From a virus: a DNA stretch of 38,074 bases. Location: positions 1 to 38,074 of IMG/VR virus record IMGVR_UViG_3300045241_000012. The stretch is one strand, 5' to 3'. Shown piece by piece: positions 5,571-14,086 of the stretch (position 1 is the stretch's first letter; the number at the start of each line of letters is the position of its first letter). Both the position numbers and the translations under genes were made by a program. Below the pieces are notes generated by a model. It made no database searches. It worked only from the letters and a program-made list of their open reading frames with translations, and was not told where the DNA came from.

Positions 5571-5885
5571 CTATTGACTCTTCAACGCCTTCACATCCGC
5601 AACAAACTCCCTGAACGCTCGATCACTAAACGGCCATTCGGCGCGCTCAACCTTCTGCGCCAGATGCACGGCCTCTTCCGCGGTCAGCTCGAGTGAGCCA
5701 TTAGCCGCTTCGATCTTCTCCGCTAAAGCCTCCGCCTCAGTCATATCCAGCTCAGAGAACCCACGCTTGGGCGCACCTTGGGCATCGAGCGGTGCCACGT
5801 TGCGAATGATCTCAGTGAGCTGCGTCTTGTAGTCCAGTTTTAGCCCGTTGCGCAGGTTGAGCGTCTTGAATTCGAGAGTGACCAT
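5571..5885 (-). CDS. small tail-fibre-adjacent protein, unknown function
   Basis: A 104-residue soluble protein starting MVTLEFKTLNLRNGLKLDY. I chose this ATG because AAGGAG lies 4 nt upstream; an upstream start at 5918 would overlap the fibre gene. The sequence looks helical and acidic, with T-E-A-E-A-L-A-E-K-I-E and a repeated hydrophobic spacing. No family recognised. Its place directly after the large fibre gene and before the membrane protein would suit a fibre chaperone or a lysis accessory protein; neither is shown. Confidence 0.7.
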   Translation of the reverse strand: MVTLEFKTLNLRNGLKLDYKTQLTEIIRNVAPLDAQGAPKRGFSELDMTEAEALAEKIEAANGSLELTAEEAVHLAQKVERAEWPFSDRAFREFVADVKALKSQ

Positions 5886-5893
5886 AAGTCTCC

Positions 5894-8800
5894 TTAAAGG
5901 TAATAAGGCATCAACCACCAGATCGCATAAAGCTCGTCGGCGATCAGTCTGATTATCTTGTGTTGATTATCGGGATTCGGAATGCCGTTCGTTCCCGGAT
6001 ATGCGAGTTTGAAAACCGTCGCTTGTGGCTGACCTCCACCCCATCCGTTGAAGACGTCCGTTCCAACGATTGTCTGTACTTGTATGAGCTGATCGTAGCC
6101 TGTTGTGAGGGGAGTCAAGATACTCTGCACCGCTCGCATGTGAATGATGTCAACGACCATCCCCGGATTCGCTTGCGCAGACGGCAGTGTCAGATTTTGC
6201 GGACCATTGACGGTATCGACAATGACGGTTCGCCAATCCGTGCTGATCGCAGTTGTCGTATTTGCCGGCAGTTGTAATTCCTTGGCTTTGAATCGTGTTC
6301 CACCCGTCCCAACGATCGACCCCTGTGCGTTGACGGTAAAGACATCGGCGCTATTCTGGCGCACCCGTATCTTGTTCTTTGTGCCCGCAAAGCCTGGCGA
6401 GTTAATCCATAGTCCTTCGGTATCGGCGTCCTGAAGAATGAGTACTGCGGGATTGTTGGCGTTGAAGGTAGACTCGCGAGTAAAGGCTGGCGCGGCACTG
6501 CTGTTGCGCTGTCCGTGCAATTCAATAGTCCTGTATGAGCTGATCTGGAAGCGCGCATCATCGCCTGCCTGGAGCGTGTTCCAGTCAGCATAAACGTCGA
6601 AGCGTGTGCACTCACCGCTGTTCGATCCTGCCGTAGTCACGAGCGGAATGAATCCACAAGCACGAGGGCTCGAGGATGTGGAACTGCGCGGATAGATAAA
6701 CAGGCCATTGTAAAGATAGATCGCACCGACGCGGTTGGTTCCATTGCCGATGTTGTAGCTCGCATCGGCATTGAAATTGAACGATTGATTGATTGATGTC
6801 GTCGTCAGGTTCGATAATGCGGTATTGGCCCCGCTGCCCGCACCAGTCGGATCAAGCCATTGGAGTACAGGCGTTCCCGATGTGGTTGTATAAGCGAGCA
6901 CCTTCTGCGCGCCGCCTGTCGGATATGGCGTCGAGGATGGCCAGATATAAGGCAAGTTCTTGATGAAGGCGATATTGCCAGCTGAATCGATAGCGAATCT
7001 CTCACCAGCAACCGAATCCTGGTAATAGAAGGGATAGCCAGTTGATGCGGCCTTGGGATAAATCACCACGCCGTTGTCATTGACTGCCGGCCGTATCAAC
7101 AGGGCATGTCCCGCAGTCGGCACTTCATTGAAGGCTACGTGGAGGTTGGTTGTATCTTCGGCGAAGTTGCTGCTGCCGACGTTGGATGTAGTTGTGAAGA
7201 CTGCGAGCCGTCCGATCGTTCCGGGTCCAACCGCCCCACCACCGCCCGAAGCGGGATCAAGCCATTGCAGCTGCGGCGTGCCGGATGCCGTCGTATAGCC
7301 AAGCACCTTCATCGCGCCGCTAGCCGGATAGGTAATGGCAGTGGGCCAATTGTAGGACTTGGCCCTGATGACCGTGAGATCGCCGTTGAAATCAACCACA
7401 AATCTGTTCTGCGGTATCGAGCCGAAGCACTGAATGAAGTTGCCTGAATACGTTGACGGCGATTGAAGGGTCAGACCGTGAACGGCTGCGCCAAGGATTC
7501 GACAATAGAAGGCACTCGAGTTCGTCGTGCCGGTGTTTCCCGTAAGGTAATCATCGTTGAAGGTCAGCTTGCCGGCAGGACCATCTATCCAGAGCCGCCC
7601 CTGATTAGCACTGCCAGTGCCTGCGCGGATGAGCACATAGCCACCGCTCGTGCTGCCCGTATTGTTGAGCGCAGGTCCAAATCTGACGATGTTGTCCGTG
7701 CCGCAGGTTGCGAGCTCGCAGTAATTGGCCGGTGAAGCATAGAGCGTATTGACAACCTGGTTGTTGTCCACTCTGAGGCCCACGGCCATGATGTGAAACT
7801 CGGTGGTTGCATCCTCAGCCGGCGCATTCGTGATGGACGATCCCGTGGCATCGTACTTGACGATCCGGTTGGGCGTGCCTGGCGGGATCGATCCGCTGCC
7901 GCCAGTCATCGGTATCCACGAGAGCGTCACGGGCGCATTCGCTGTTGTCTGTCCTGTGTAACCAAGCACGTTAGGCGTAGTGCCTGTCGTCACAGGCGTG
8001 GTTGTCGGCCAGATATAATCACGATGCTTGATCCTCGTGATATCGCCGCTCCCATCAATAGCGAACTGCACGATATCGAGGGTTGTTGACATGCACTGAA
8101 GGAAGAATCCCGTATAAGCCGCCGCCTGCGTTGTGATCGTGATGGCGTTGTGTGAATTGCTGGCCGTTCGCAGAAAGAACGTGCTGTTATAAGTGTTCGT
8201 ATTGATGTCGTTGAAGGTCAGCTTCCCATTGATGCCATCTACCCAAAGCCGCCCCTTCTGAGATGTTCCCGTACCTGTGCGGATGCATACGATAGCACCC
8301 GTTGAGCCGCCAGTTGCCGCATCGAACTTCGGCCCGACATAGCAGACATCATCCGAGTCAACCATGATCATGTGCGCCGTGTTGCCTGTTCCATACACCG
8401 AGACGAGCGGCAGAGTGCGATCGAGCCATGCGCCAACGAGCTTGAAATGCACCTGGCCAAACTCAAATATGACGGGCGTATCTTCGATGTTAGTGCCGCT
8501 TGAGTTGTACTTCGTGAAGTGCTGCGGCGTGCCTGCGGCGACTCCGGTGACGGTGCCGGTCGTGCCAACGGTCGTCCAGACGCCGTTGTAGCCGAGCTTC
8601 AGCACTCCCGCGTCTTGGACCATCGTCATATAAGTCGCGCCGACTGGCGGCGGTAGCGTGCTGCCAGTCCCGCTCGTTGCGATGGGCGCAAATCCGAGCG
8701 GCGCGTGCATCCTGCCGCCGAAGTCGTGAATGCCCTCTTCCCACGCGCCATAGATATGCTTGCCCGCAGCCAGGCGGAAATTGGCGAAGTGCATGACGAC

Positions 8801-11275
8801 ATTGTTCGGTCCTGGCGTGACGTTCACCTGCACTTCAATCGTGCGGCCTGTGCCTGAGCCTAAGAAGCATCTGATATGCCCGACCTGCCAGGTATCCTGG
8901 ACAACCGCGAAACGGCGCGTTGACCATTGCAGAACTTCATCAATGCCGCTTGAGGGATGAAGGCGTACTTCGACGTAATAGCCAGTTGTCTCGACGCCCA
9001 GCTGTGCGTCAAGATTCCAGTCAAACGCACAAGTAAACAACCCCGGTCCTGTTGTATCCGGTATGGGAACAAGCTGGCTGAAGATCTTGGTTGCAAATGT
9101 CGATGGCGATTGAGTCGTAGCATCAACGTTGAGGAATGTGCCGCCTCGAGTCTGTGAGTTTCTGGTGATTGACCACCAGGTAGGATTGGCAATAGTCCAG
9201 CCCTCGGGCGCCGCGGTGCTGCCATCAAGAAGCCTGCCATTGACGATCAGATTGCGTCCGAAGAATCCATCATACGAATACTCATTGCCCGCAAGGCGAT
9301 TGGTGCGCGGATCAGCTGCCTGGTAAACACGGACGCCTGAGCCGATCCGAAGCCTGTCCCATGAGTTGTCCTGTTGCCAGAGATTGATATCACCGACGAT
9401 GAATGAATCATCGATTTGAATCTCAGATGACGTGTCGTTGATCTCAAACTGCGGGCGATCATTGAAGAAGCTATTCTTCACGGAGACGCAATGGCAATTG
9501 ATCAGCGCAAAGTCGGAGCGGTGCGCATTATCGAAAAGTGGCGGGCCAGCTGAGGTGCCGCCCCAGTTCTCGATGGTCATCGCAATGCAGTTTTCCATCC
9601 GAATGGCTGCACCACCTGGGCCTGCATTATCTTCCTCGTGAATCCCTATAAACCTGCAATTGGCGGCGTTGTATACCTTAATGGCGTTGACGTCAGAGTT
9701 GACGTTGGTTGCGCCAGATCCGGCATCGGCGAAGTTGCCTTGGATGGTGCTGCCATCAAGCACCGTATCATTCGCGCGATTGAGCAGGATCGATGCGACG
9801 TTGACCGGAAATACCTCGAGTTGCGTACCTGAAGCATTTGCCTGTGCTTTGTGCGCGAGCGTGACATTCGAGCTACTGTTGAAGACATCGATAAAGCTAT
9901 AGAGGTCGCCTGTGCCCGTCGCCGCCCCGTGAACGATGACGAACTTGCCCCGATCGTTGGCGGTGAAGCCTGAGCCGCTGAGCGTGCGCGAGCCTGCCGT
10001 CATCGAGCCCGTGACTGTGCGCTTCGAATCGGACGGACCTGCCGAGATAGCCTGATCAAAGGTGGAATCTGTGATGGTGTTGGCATTCGGCTGCTTATTC
10101 GGTGAGATGGTATCCGGCCCGACGAATGCAACATGGCCTGACTTGTTCTCACGGAAGATGCACTGGCTGATCCAGCTTACTTCCATATTGTCAGACCAGA
10201 GTCCGAACCTGCCCCATCCGATGATGCGGCACCGCTGAAGCACGAAGTTGTTATAGATGCCAGTATAGTCAGGCGCCGTCATTCTGATGCCGATGCCCCT
10301 GCTATTTGCATCAATCGTGCCTGAGGTATTGCCGATGGTGCCGGTTGCAATCGTCAAGTCCAGCAACACCATCGAATCAATCTTCAGGTCCGATGTTGGG
10401 ACGAATCCATCGCCGCCATGCTGAAAGACGAACTGCGACTGATCCCATCCCGAGCCATGGATGACGATGCTGAAGCCTTCTGATGTTGTCGGCAGCGTGA
10501 TCGAAGATGTCAGCCGGTAGTAGCCCGGCGGCATCGTAAGATCGCCCCTGGGGGCTCCGGCGTTGTTGATCCACGCCTGAACGGCTGCAGTGTCATCAGC
10601 CTGGACGACCGTAAACGGACCTGGCATAAACGGCCCCGCTGCAAGCGTGATCGTCTTGCCATCGGCTGAGACTGCCGTGCAGGTCGTGACGAGTGGCGAA
10701 CCCGAGACGCCAGCACCAGCGATGTATATACCCTGCCCCGGCTGAAGCTCGAGCGTCGTTGCAAGAACGATATCGGTGCCGCTGACGGTCGCAGTCGTGA
10801 CGCCGATCTGACCGGAAGCATTAAAGTCCGTTTTCAGATTGAGCATCCCCGTTGGGACGCCAAACGTGGTCAGATCGCTTTCACCGAATACGGCATCATC
10901 CTTGATCTGGAATGACTGCAAAAGATTCAGCGCGGGCCGCGGCGTCGGGACTGTGCCGTATGAATAGCCGTGATTGACGCGAAGCTGTTGGTAGAAGTTG
11001 CTTGTGCCGCCGCCTGATCCGACTCCGAGAGCACTGATCGTGTATGGCGTGGCATCACCAGGCCCGCCCATGAATCCCTGCCCACGGCCCCCACGAGGAA
11101 CGCAACGCAAAACGATATCGGCATCCGTGGGAATCGGCAGCAGTACCTTCTGAGCAGTCCCGATGGTGAACGTGCCGAGCAGTTGCGAACGCTGCACAGG
11201 ATCCGCCGCATAATGCCAATAAACGTCAGCATTGTGCGTCGTAACTGTCTTATCGGGATTGATGATGTCAGCCAT
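5894..11275 (-). CDS. giant tail fibre/spike with beta-helix and repeated modules
   Basis: At 1793 residues this is the largest protein. Residues about 1-75 look like a tail-attachment domain. About 150-600 read as a right-handed beta-helix of the pectate-lyase superfamily, opening with D-D-T-A-A-V-Q-A-W-I-N and M-P-P-G-Y-Y-R-L. About 670-860 look like a carbohydrate-binding-type beta sandwich. From about 915 to 1480 a module recurs, each beginning with GT-P/I-G-R-like segments (near 917, 1133, 1353) and containing a YxWP...VLGYT...LSW/LQW motif (near 1092, 1316, 1450). It sits after the tail-tip gene and most likely binds the host surface polysaccharide. Depolymerase activity is possible but no catalytic residues can be assigned. 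Confidence 0.85.
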   Translation of the reverse strand: MADIINPDKTVTTHNADVYWHYAADPVQRSQLLGTFTIGTAQKVLLPIPTDADIVLRCVPRGGRGQGFMGGPGDATPYTISALGVGSGGGTSNFYQQLRVNHGYSYGTVPTPRPALNLLQSFQIKDDAVFGESDLTTFGVPTGMLNLKTDFNASGQIGVTTATVSGTDIVLATTLELQPGQGIYIAGAGVSGSPLVTTCTAVSADGKTITLAAGPFMPGPFTVVQADDTAAVQAWINNAGAPRGDLTMPPGYYRLTSSITLPTTSEGFSIVIHGSGWDQSQFVFQHGGDGFVPTSDLKIDSMVLLDLTIATGTIGNTSGTIDANSRGIGIRMTAPDYTGIYNNFVLQRCRIIGWGRFGLWSDNMEVSWISQCIFRENKSGHVAFVGPDTISPNKQPNANTITDSTFDQAISAGPSDSKRTVTGSMTAGSRTLSGSGFTANDRGKFVIVHGAATGTGDLYSFIDVFNSSSNVTLAHKAQANASGTQLEVFPVNVASILLNRANDTVLDGSTIQGNFADAGSGATNVNSDVNAIKVYNAANCRFIGIHEEDNAGPGGAAIRMENCIAMTIENWGGTSAGPPLFDNAHRSDFALINCHCVSVKNSFFNDRPQFEINDTSSEIQIDDSFIVGDINLWQQDNSWDRLRIGSGVRVYQAADPRTNRLAGNEYSYDGFFGRNLIVNGRLLDGSTAAPEGWTIANPTWWSITRNSQTRGGTFLNVDATTQSPSTFATKIFSQLVPIPDTTGPGLFTCAFDWNLDAQLGVETTGYYVEVRLHPSSGIDEVLQWSTRRFAVVQDTWQVGHIRCFLGSGTGRTIEVQVNVTPGPNNVVMHFANFRLAAGKHIYGAWEEGIHDFGGRMHAPLGFAPIATSGTGSTLPPPVGATYMTMVQDAGVLKLGYNGVWTTVGTTGTVTGVAAGTPQHFTKYNSSGTNIEDTPVIFEFGQVHFKLVGAWLDRTLPLVSVYGTGNTAHMIMVDSDDVCYVGPKFDAATGGSTGAIVCIRTGTGTSQKGRLWVDGINGKLTFNDINTNTYNSTFFLRTASNSHNAITITTQAAAYTGFFLQCMSTTLDIVQFAIDGSGDITRIKHRDYIWPTTTPVTTGTTPNVLGYTGQTTANAPVTLSWIPMTGGSGSIPPGTPNRIVKYDATGSSITNAPAEDATTEFHIMAVGLRVDNNQVVNTLYASPANYCELATCGTDNIVRFGPALNNTGSTSGGYVLIRAGTGSANQGRLWIDGPAGKLTFNDDYLTGNTGTTNSSAFYCRILGAAVHGLTLQSPSTYSGNFIQCFGSIPQNRFVVDFNGDLTVIRAKSYNWPTAITYPASGAMKVLGYTTASGTPQLQWLDPASGGGGAVGPGTIGRLAVFTTTSNVGSSNFAEDTTNLHVAFNEVPTAGHALLIRPAVNDNGVVIYPKAASTGYPFYYQDSVAGERFAIDSAGNIAFIKNLPYIWPSSTPYPTGGAQKVLAYTTTSGTPVLQWLDPTGAGSGANTALSNLTTTSINQSFNFNADASYNIGNGTNRVGAIYLYNGLFIYPRSSTSSSPRACGFIPLVTTAGSNSGECTRFDVYADWNTLQAGDDARFQISSYRTIELHGQRNSSAAPAFTRESTFNANNPAVLILQDADTEGLWINSPGFAGTKNKIRVRQNSADVFTVNAQGSIVGTGGTRFKAKELQLPANTTTAISTDWRTVIVDTVNGPQNLTLPSAQANPGMVVDIIHMRAVQSILTPLTTGYDQLIQVQTIVGTDVFNGWGGGQPQATVFKLAYPGTNGIPNPDNQHKIIRLIADELYAIWWLMPYYL

Positions 11276-13600
11276 TCACGGCCTCGGAATTGTCTGCAAT
11301 TTGAAATGGAGAATGCCTGGCTCGGTTGAGATTTCCACGGGCTTTACATCTTGAGGCGAGCCAAGTATTGGGCCGCCATCATTCTCAACTGCCGGTGCAG
11401 GCGGATAGTTCGTGTTATTGGCGATATATTGCCTGGGAAACAATTGGGCTTCGATGTCCATCTTCAGGTCCGCCTTGCGTGTCAGCTTGAGCACCCTGAA
11501 ATACTCGTAAGGATAACCAGGCGCCTCCTGAAAGCGATTCACCGTCTGCGATACGACGCGGATGATCGAATAGGGATGCAGACCCAGAACATCAGAGAGC
11601 AGCGACCAGGTTGTAAACTTGATCTTGAAATTGTTTATGATTCCGCCACTTTCGAATGGTCCGAGATCGAGAATTCGCTTGGCCATCCGATAGGCTTCGG
11701 ACATATACATCGTGCCGACTGCGTTGTATTCCTTAGTCACCGGGCGCGTTGATTGATCGCCGGCTGCAACGCCTGCGCGCATCTGCTGAATCTCATCATT
11801 GAGGACAAGCGGCCTTGATTGATTGTTGTACTGCGTATCATCGAAATTGACCTTAATCTGATTCGGAATCTTCGAATCAGACTCGCGTGAGTACTTCAAC
11901 GTCGATTGATTGTTGTCGAAGATGATGTTGCGCACCGTGCCATCACTGCCTTGATCCGAGAATATCGGCACGGTTGCGGGCAATCCGATCTCCAGCGGCT
12001 CGATCCTAATCTTCGACTGGTGGTAATAAGGCAGCGTGAACATTCCAGCGAGGCAGATATCGTTTAGATGATCGGACCATTTGCCTTCTTTGATGTCGGC
12101 ATTAAATGTAGTGCGCGGAATGCTAACGGCGCCGCCGGTCTCATCTATCGAGTTGACCGCGGTATTGCAATAATTCTCAAGGTCGATCCAGTCCTGAATG
12201 ACGAAGCGCGAGATGTCGATGCCAAGGCCATAGCGCTTGTTGGTGTAGAGGTCCAGCAGGCACCATGCGCGACTCGTGGTGTACTGCCGGGTGAAGGCTG
12301 ATGGCGTCGTGTAGACCGCAATGTCCTTCTTACCCTTGATAACCGCATCGCATTTCACGTCATCGGGAGTGACATTGCGATAATCGCCGCGTCCATAATC
12401 AAGGCGCATGACTGCGGTATTCGGATAGTTGAGCACGTTATCCGAGAAGGTCGTGGCGCTCTGATGTGGAGTTCCCCAAATGCCGGCGTAATCCGCATGG
12501 CGGTTGGTGATCTGTAGACCATTGATTGTGAAACCCGAGAAGTTATCTGACTCTGGCACAGCGGTAGGCTTGGGATCATACGGTGCCCCGGATTCAGCCG
12601 CCCAGGAGTCTGAAGTAGCCGCCGCTCCCACGATCGGACCTTCACATACAGCCCACAATGTTCTGAGGAATCCCGCACCGTGACTGTCGGTATAAGGCTC
12701 GGTGACATAGGCGAGCATGATCAGATCTCTGATATATCGGTAGCCATAAACGACCCGCAATGGCGTCCTGAGCACGCTTTCATTGGCGAATGACCGCGCT
12801 ACGTTATGACTGCCAGTGATGAACTCCAGGACGACATCGAAGGCCTCATAATTCAGAACGCCGCCTCCGACTTTAACGCCGCTGACGACGATCACTGGCG
12901 CGGTTTTCGGTCCGAGGCGTGCCGTGCAATCACCCGGTACTCTGCGCGGGCAGCTCGTGAACGGGACGCCGCCTGGACCAAGAAGTCCGATAGTCCCGCC
13001 GATATGCAGGTTGTATGGGCAGTCATTATGTGGCGGGACAAGTTTATCCAGCGTGTCGAAGTACGGCAGGCCGGTATCAGGGTTGACGAGTCCACCAAAA
13101 GTTGCCTGACATCCCGGATAAATCGCACGCCTTGGGACGATGAGGTTCGGTGAGCGCAGACCGGAAGCCGCTTCGATATTGAACCATAGCCCCTCGGTCT
13201 CCTTCGGCTGCTTGAGGAAGCCCCACCAGATTTCATTCGCGAGGGCGTAATCAGGGAAGTATTGCGTGACGCGACATCGCGTGCCTTCGCCTGAGTTGAG
13301 GAATTCCGATATCAGTACCGCATCGGCATCCCACATCTTGAGCTTCACAACGTCGTCGCTGATCTCGGTAGTGCGCGGCAGTTCGACGAACCAGTCCTTG
13401 CGGGTGAAGCGTGCATCGATGACATCGAAGCCGAATGTCGCAAGCGCAGAGAAGTCATCAACCCACCTGCCATCAGAGTAGTGTCGCGTTCGAGTCCCGC
13501 CCTGCCAGTAGATGGTGAGGATTTCGAAGACGCGGACGGCGCGCACGTCCGATGGGAGCAGCGTGAGAATCTCCGCGATTTGAGGAACGGTGGTTGGCAT
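11276..13600 (-). CDS. tail-tip hub protein (gpJ-like) with N-terminal gpL-like Cys module
   Basis: A 774-residue protein in the position of the central tail-tip proteins. The C-terminal half includes a gpJ-like segment (W-C-L-L-D-L-Y-T-N-K-R-Y-G-L-G, D-W-I-D-L-E-N-Y-C-N) and hub-like beta domains. The N-terminal part has four cysteines at 164, 194, 217 and 225, preceded by tail-tip beta-rich sequence. The last two spacings (22 and 7 residues) are close to those of the iron-sulfur cysteines of lambda gpL. It would form the tip that contacts the receptor and plugs the tube. It abuts the fibre gene with no gap. Confidence 0.75.
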   Translation of the reverse strand: MPTTVPQIAEILTLLPSDVRAVRVFEILTIYWQGGTRTRHYSDGRWVDDFSALATFGFDVIDARFTRKDWFVELPRTTEISDDVVKLKMWDADAVLISEFLNSGEGTRCRVTQYFPDYALANEIWWGFLKQPKETEGLWFNIEAASGLRSPNLIVPRRAIYPGCQATFGGLVNPDTGLPYFDTLDKLVPPHNDCPYNLHIGGTIGLLGPGGVPFTSCPRRVPGDCTARLGPKTAPVIVVSGVKVGGGVLNYEAFDVVLEFITGSHNVARSFANESVLRTPLRVVYGYRYIRDLIMLAYVTEPYTDSHGAGFLRTLWAVCEGPIVGAAATSDSWAAESGAPYDPKPTAVPESDNFSGFTINGLQITNRHADYAGIWGTPHQSATTFSDNVLNYPNTAVMRLDYGRGDYRNVTPDDVKCDAVIKGKKDIAVYTTPSAFTRQYTTSRAWCLLDLYTNKRYGLGIDISRFVIQDWIDLENYCNTAVNSIDETGGAVSIPRTTFNADIKEGKWSDHLNDICLAGMFTLPYYHQSKIRIEPLEIGLPATVPIFSDQGSDGTVRNIIFDNNQSTLKYSRESDSKIPNQIKVNFDDTQYNNQSRPLVLNDEIQQMRAGVAAGDQSTRPVTKEYNAVGTMYMSEAYRMAKRILDLGPFESGGIINNFKIKFTTWSLLSDVLGLHPYSIIRVVSQTVNRFQEAPGYPYEYFRVLKLTRKADLKMDIEAQLFPRQYIANNTNYPPAPAVENDGGPILGSPQDVKPVEISTEPGILHFKLQTIPRP

Positions 13601-14086
13601 TTATGGAAAGGGAATTCCTGGCGTGATCGTCTGCGGGACACCTGGCACGCGCGAGAGGCGAGTCTTGACGCTGAAGTCCCAGCGCTGCTTCTCTGTGCCT
13701 GACTGCGAGAAGGTGATCGTATTGACATCCATTCGCACAAGAAAGTAAGTGGGGCTCAAGGGATTGCCAGGCTCAGCTGGATCGACCATATAGAAAGCTT
13801 CATTGCCGTTGGTCATCCGTCTCGCAAAGAAGCGCTGAAGGTACTTGAGGCGTGATTGCACATCCTCGAGCGTCGAGCCGTCCTGATAGCGAGGCTGGAC
13901 GAGCTGCGGGCGTTCGTAAGGATCGTGATAGGTGCCTGACCACGAGAGCGTCCATGTACGGATCGGCGTTGCATCGAGGACCGCCGCCGCATACCAGCCA
14001 CCGCCAAAGTCTGCGGTCACGGTCTCGAATTCGAACTCGCGTTTGATTCCGGCAGTGCCGATGTCCATGAGCACTTCGTAGGGCAT
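13601..14086 (-). CDS. minor tail protein (gpM/distal tail-like)
   Basis: A 161-residue beta-rich protein. The pattern around residues 20-50 (FETVTADFGGGWYAAA...R-T-W-T-L-S-W) and Y-F-L-V-R-M-D towards the end resembles minor tail proteins of the DUF2460/gpM kind found between the tape measure and the tip. Its start overlaps the tape-measure stop as TAATG, and its stop abuts the tip gene. It probably forms the ring between tube and tip. Confidence 0.65.
   Translation of the reverse strand: MPYEVLMDIGTAGIKREFEFETVTADFGGGWYAAAVLDATPIRTWTLSWSGTYHDPYERPQLVQPRYQDGSTLEDVQSRLKYLQRFFARRMTNGNEAFYMVDPAEPGNPLSPTYFLVRMDVNTITFSQSGTEKQRWDFSVKTRLSRVPGVPQTITPGIPFP

Noticed and set aside
5960-10821. Many plus-strand frames opposite the 1793-residue fibre
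   Set aside because: They lack ribosome sites and protein-like composition and are shadows of a highly biased coding strand.
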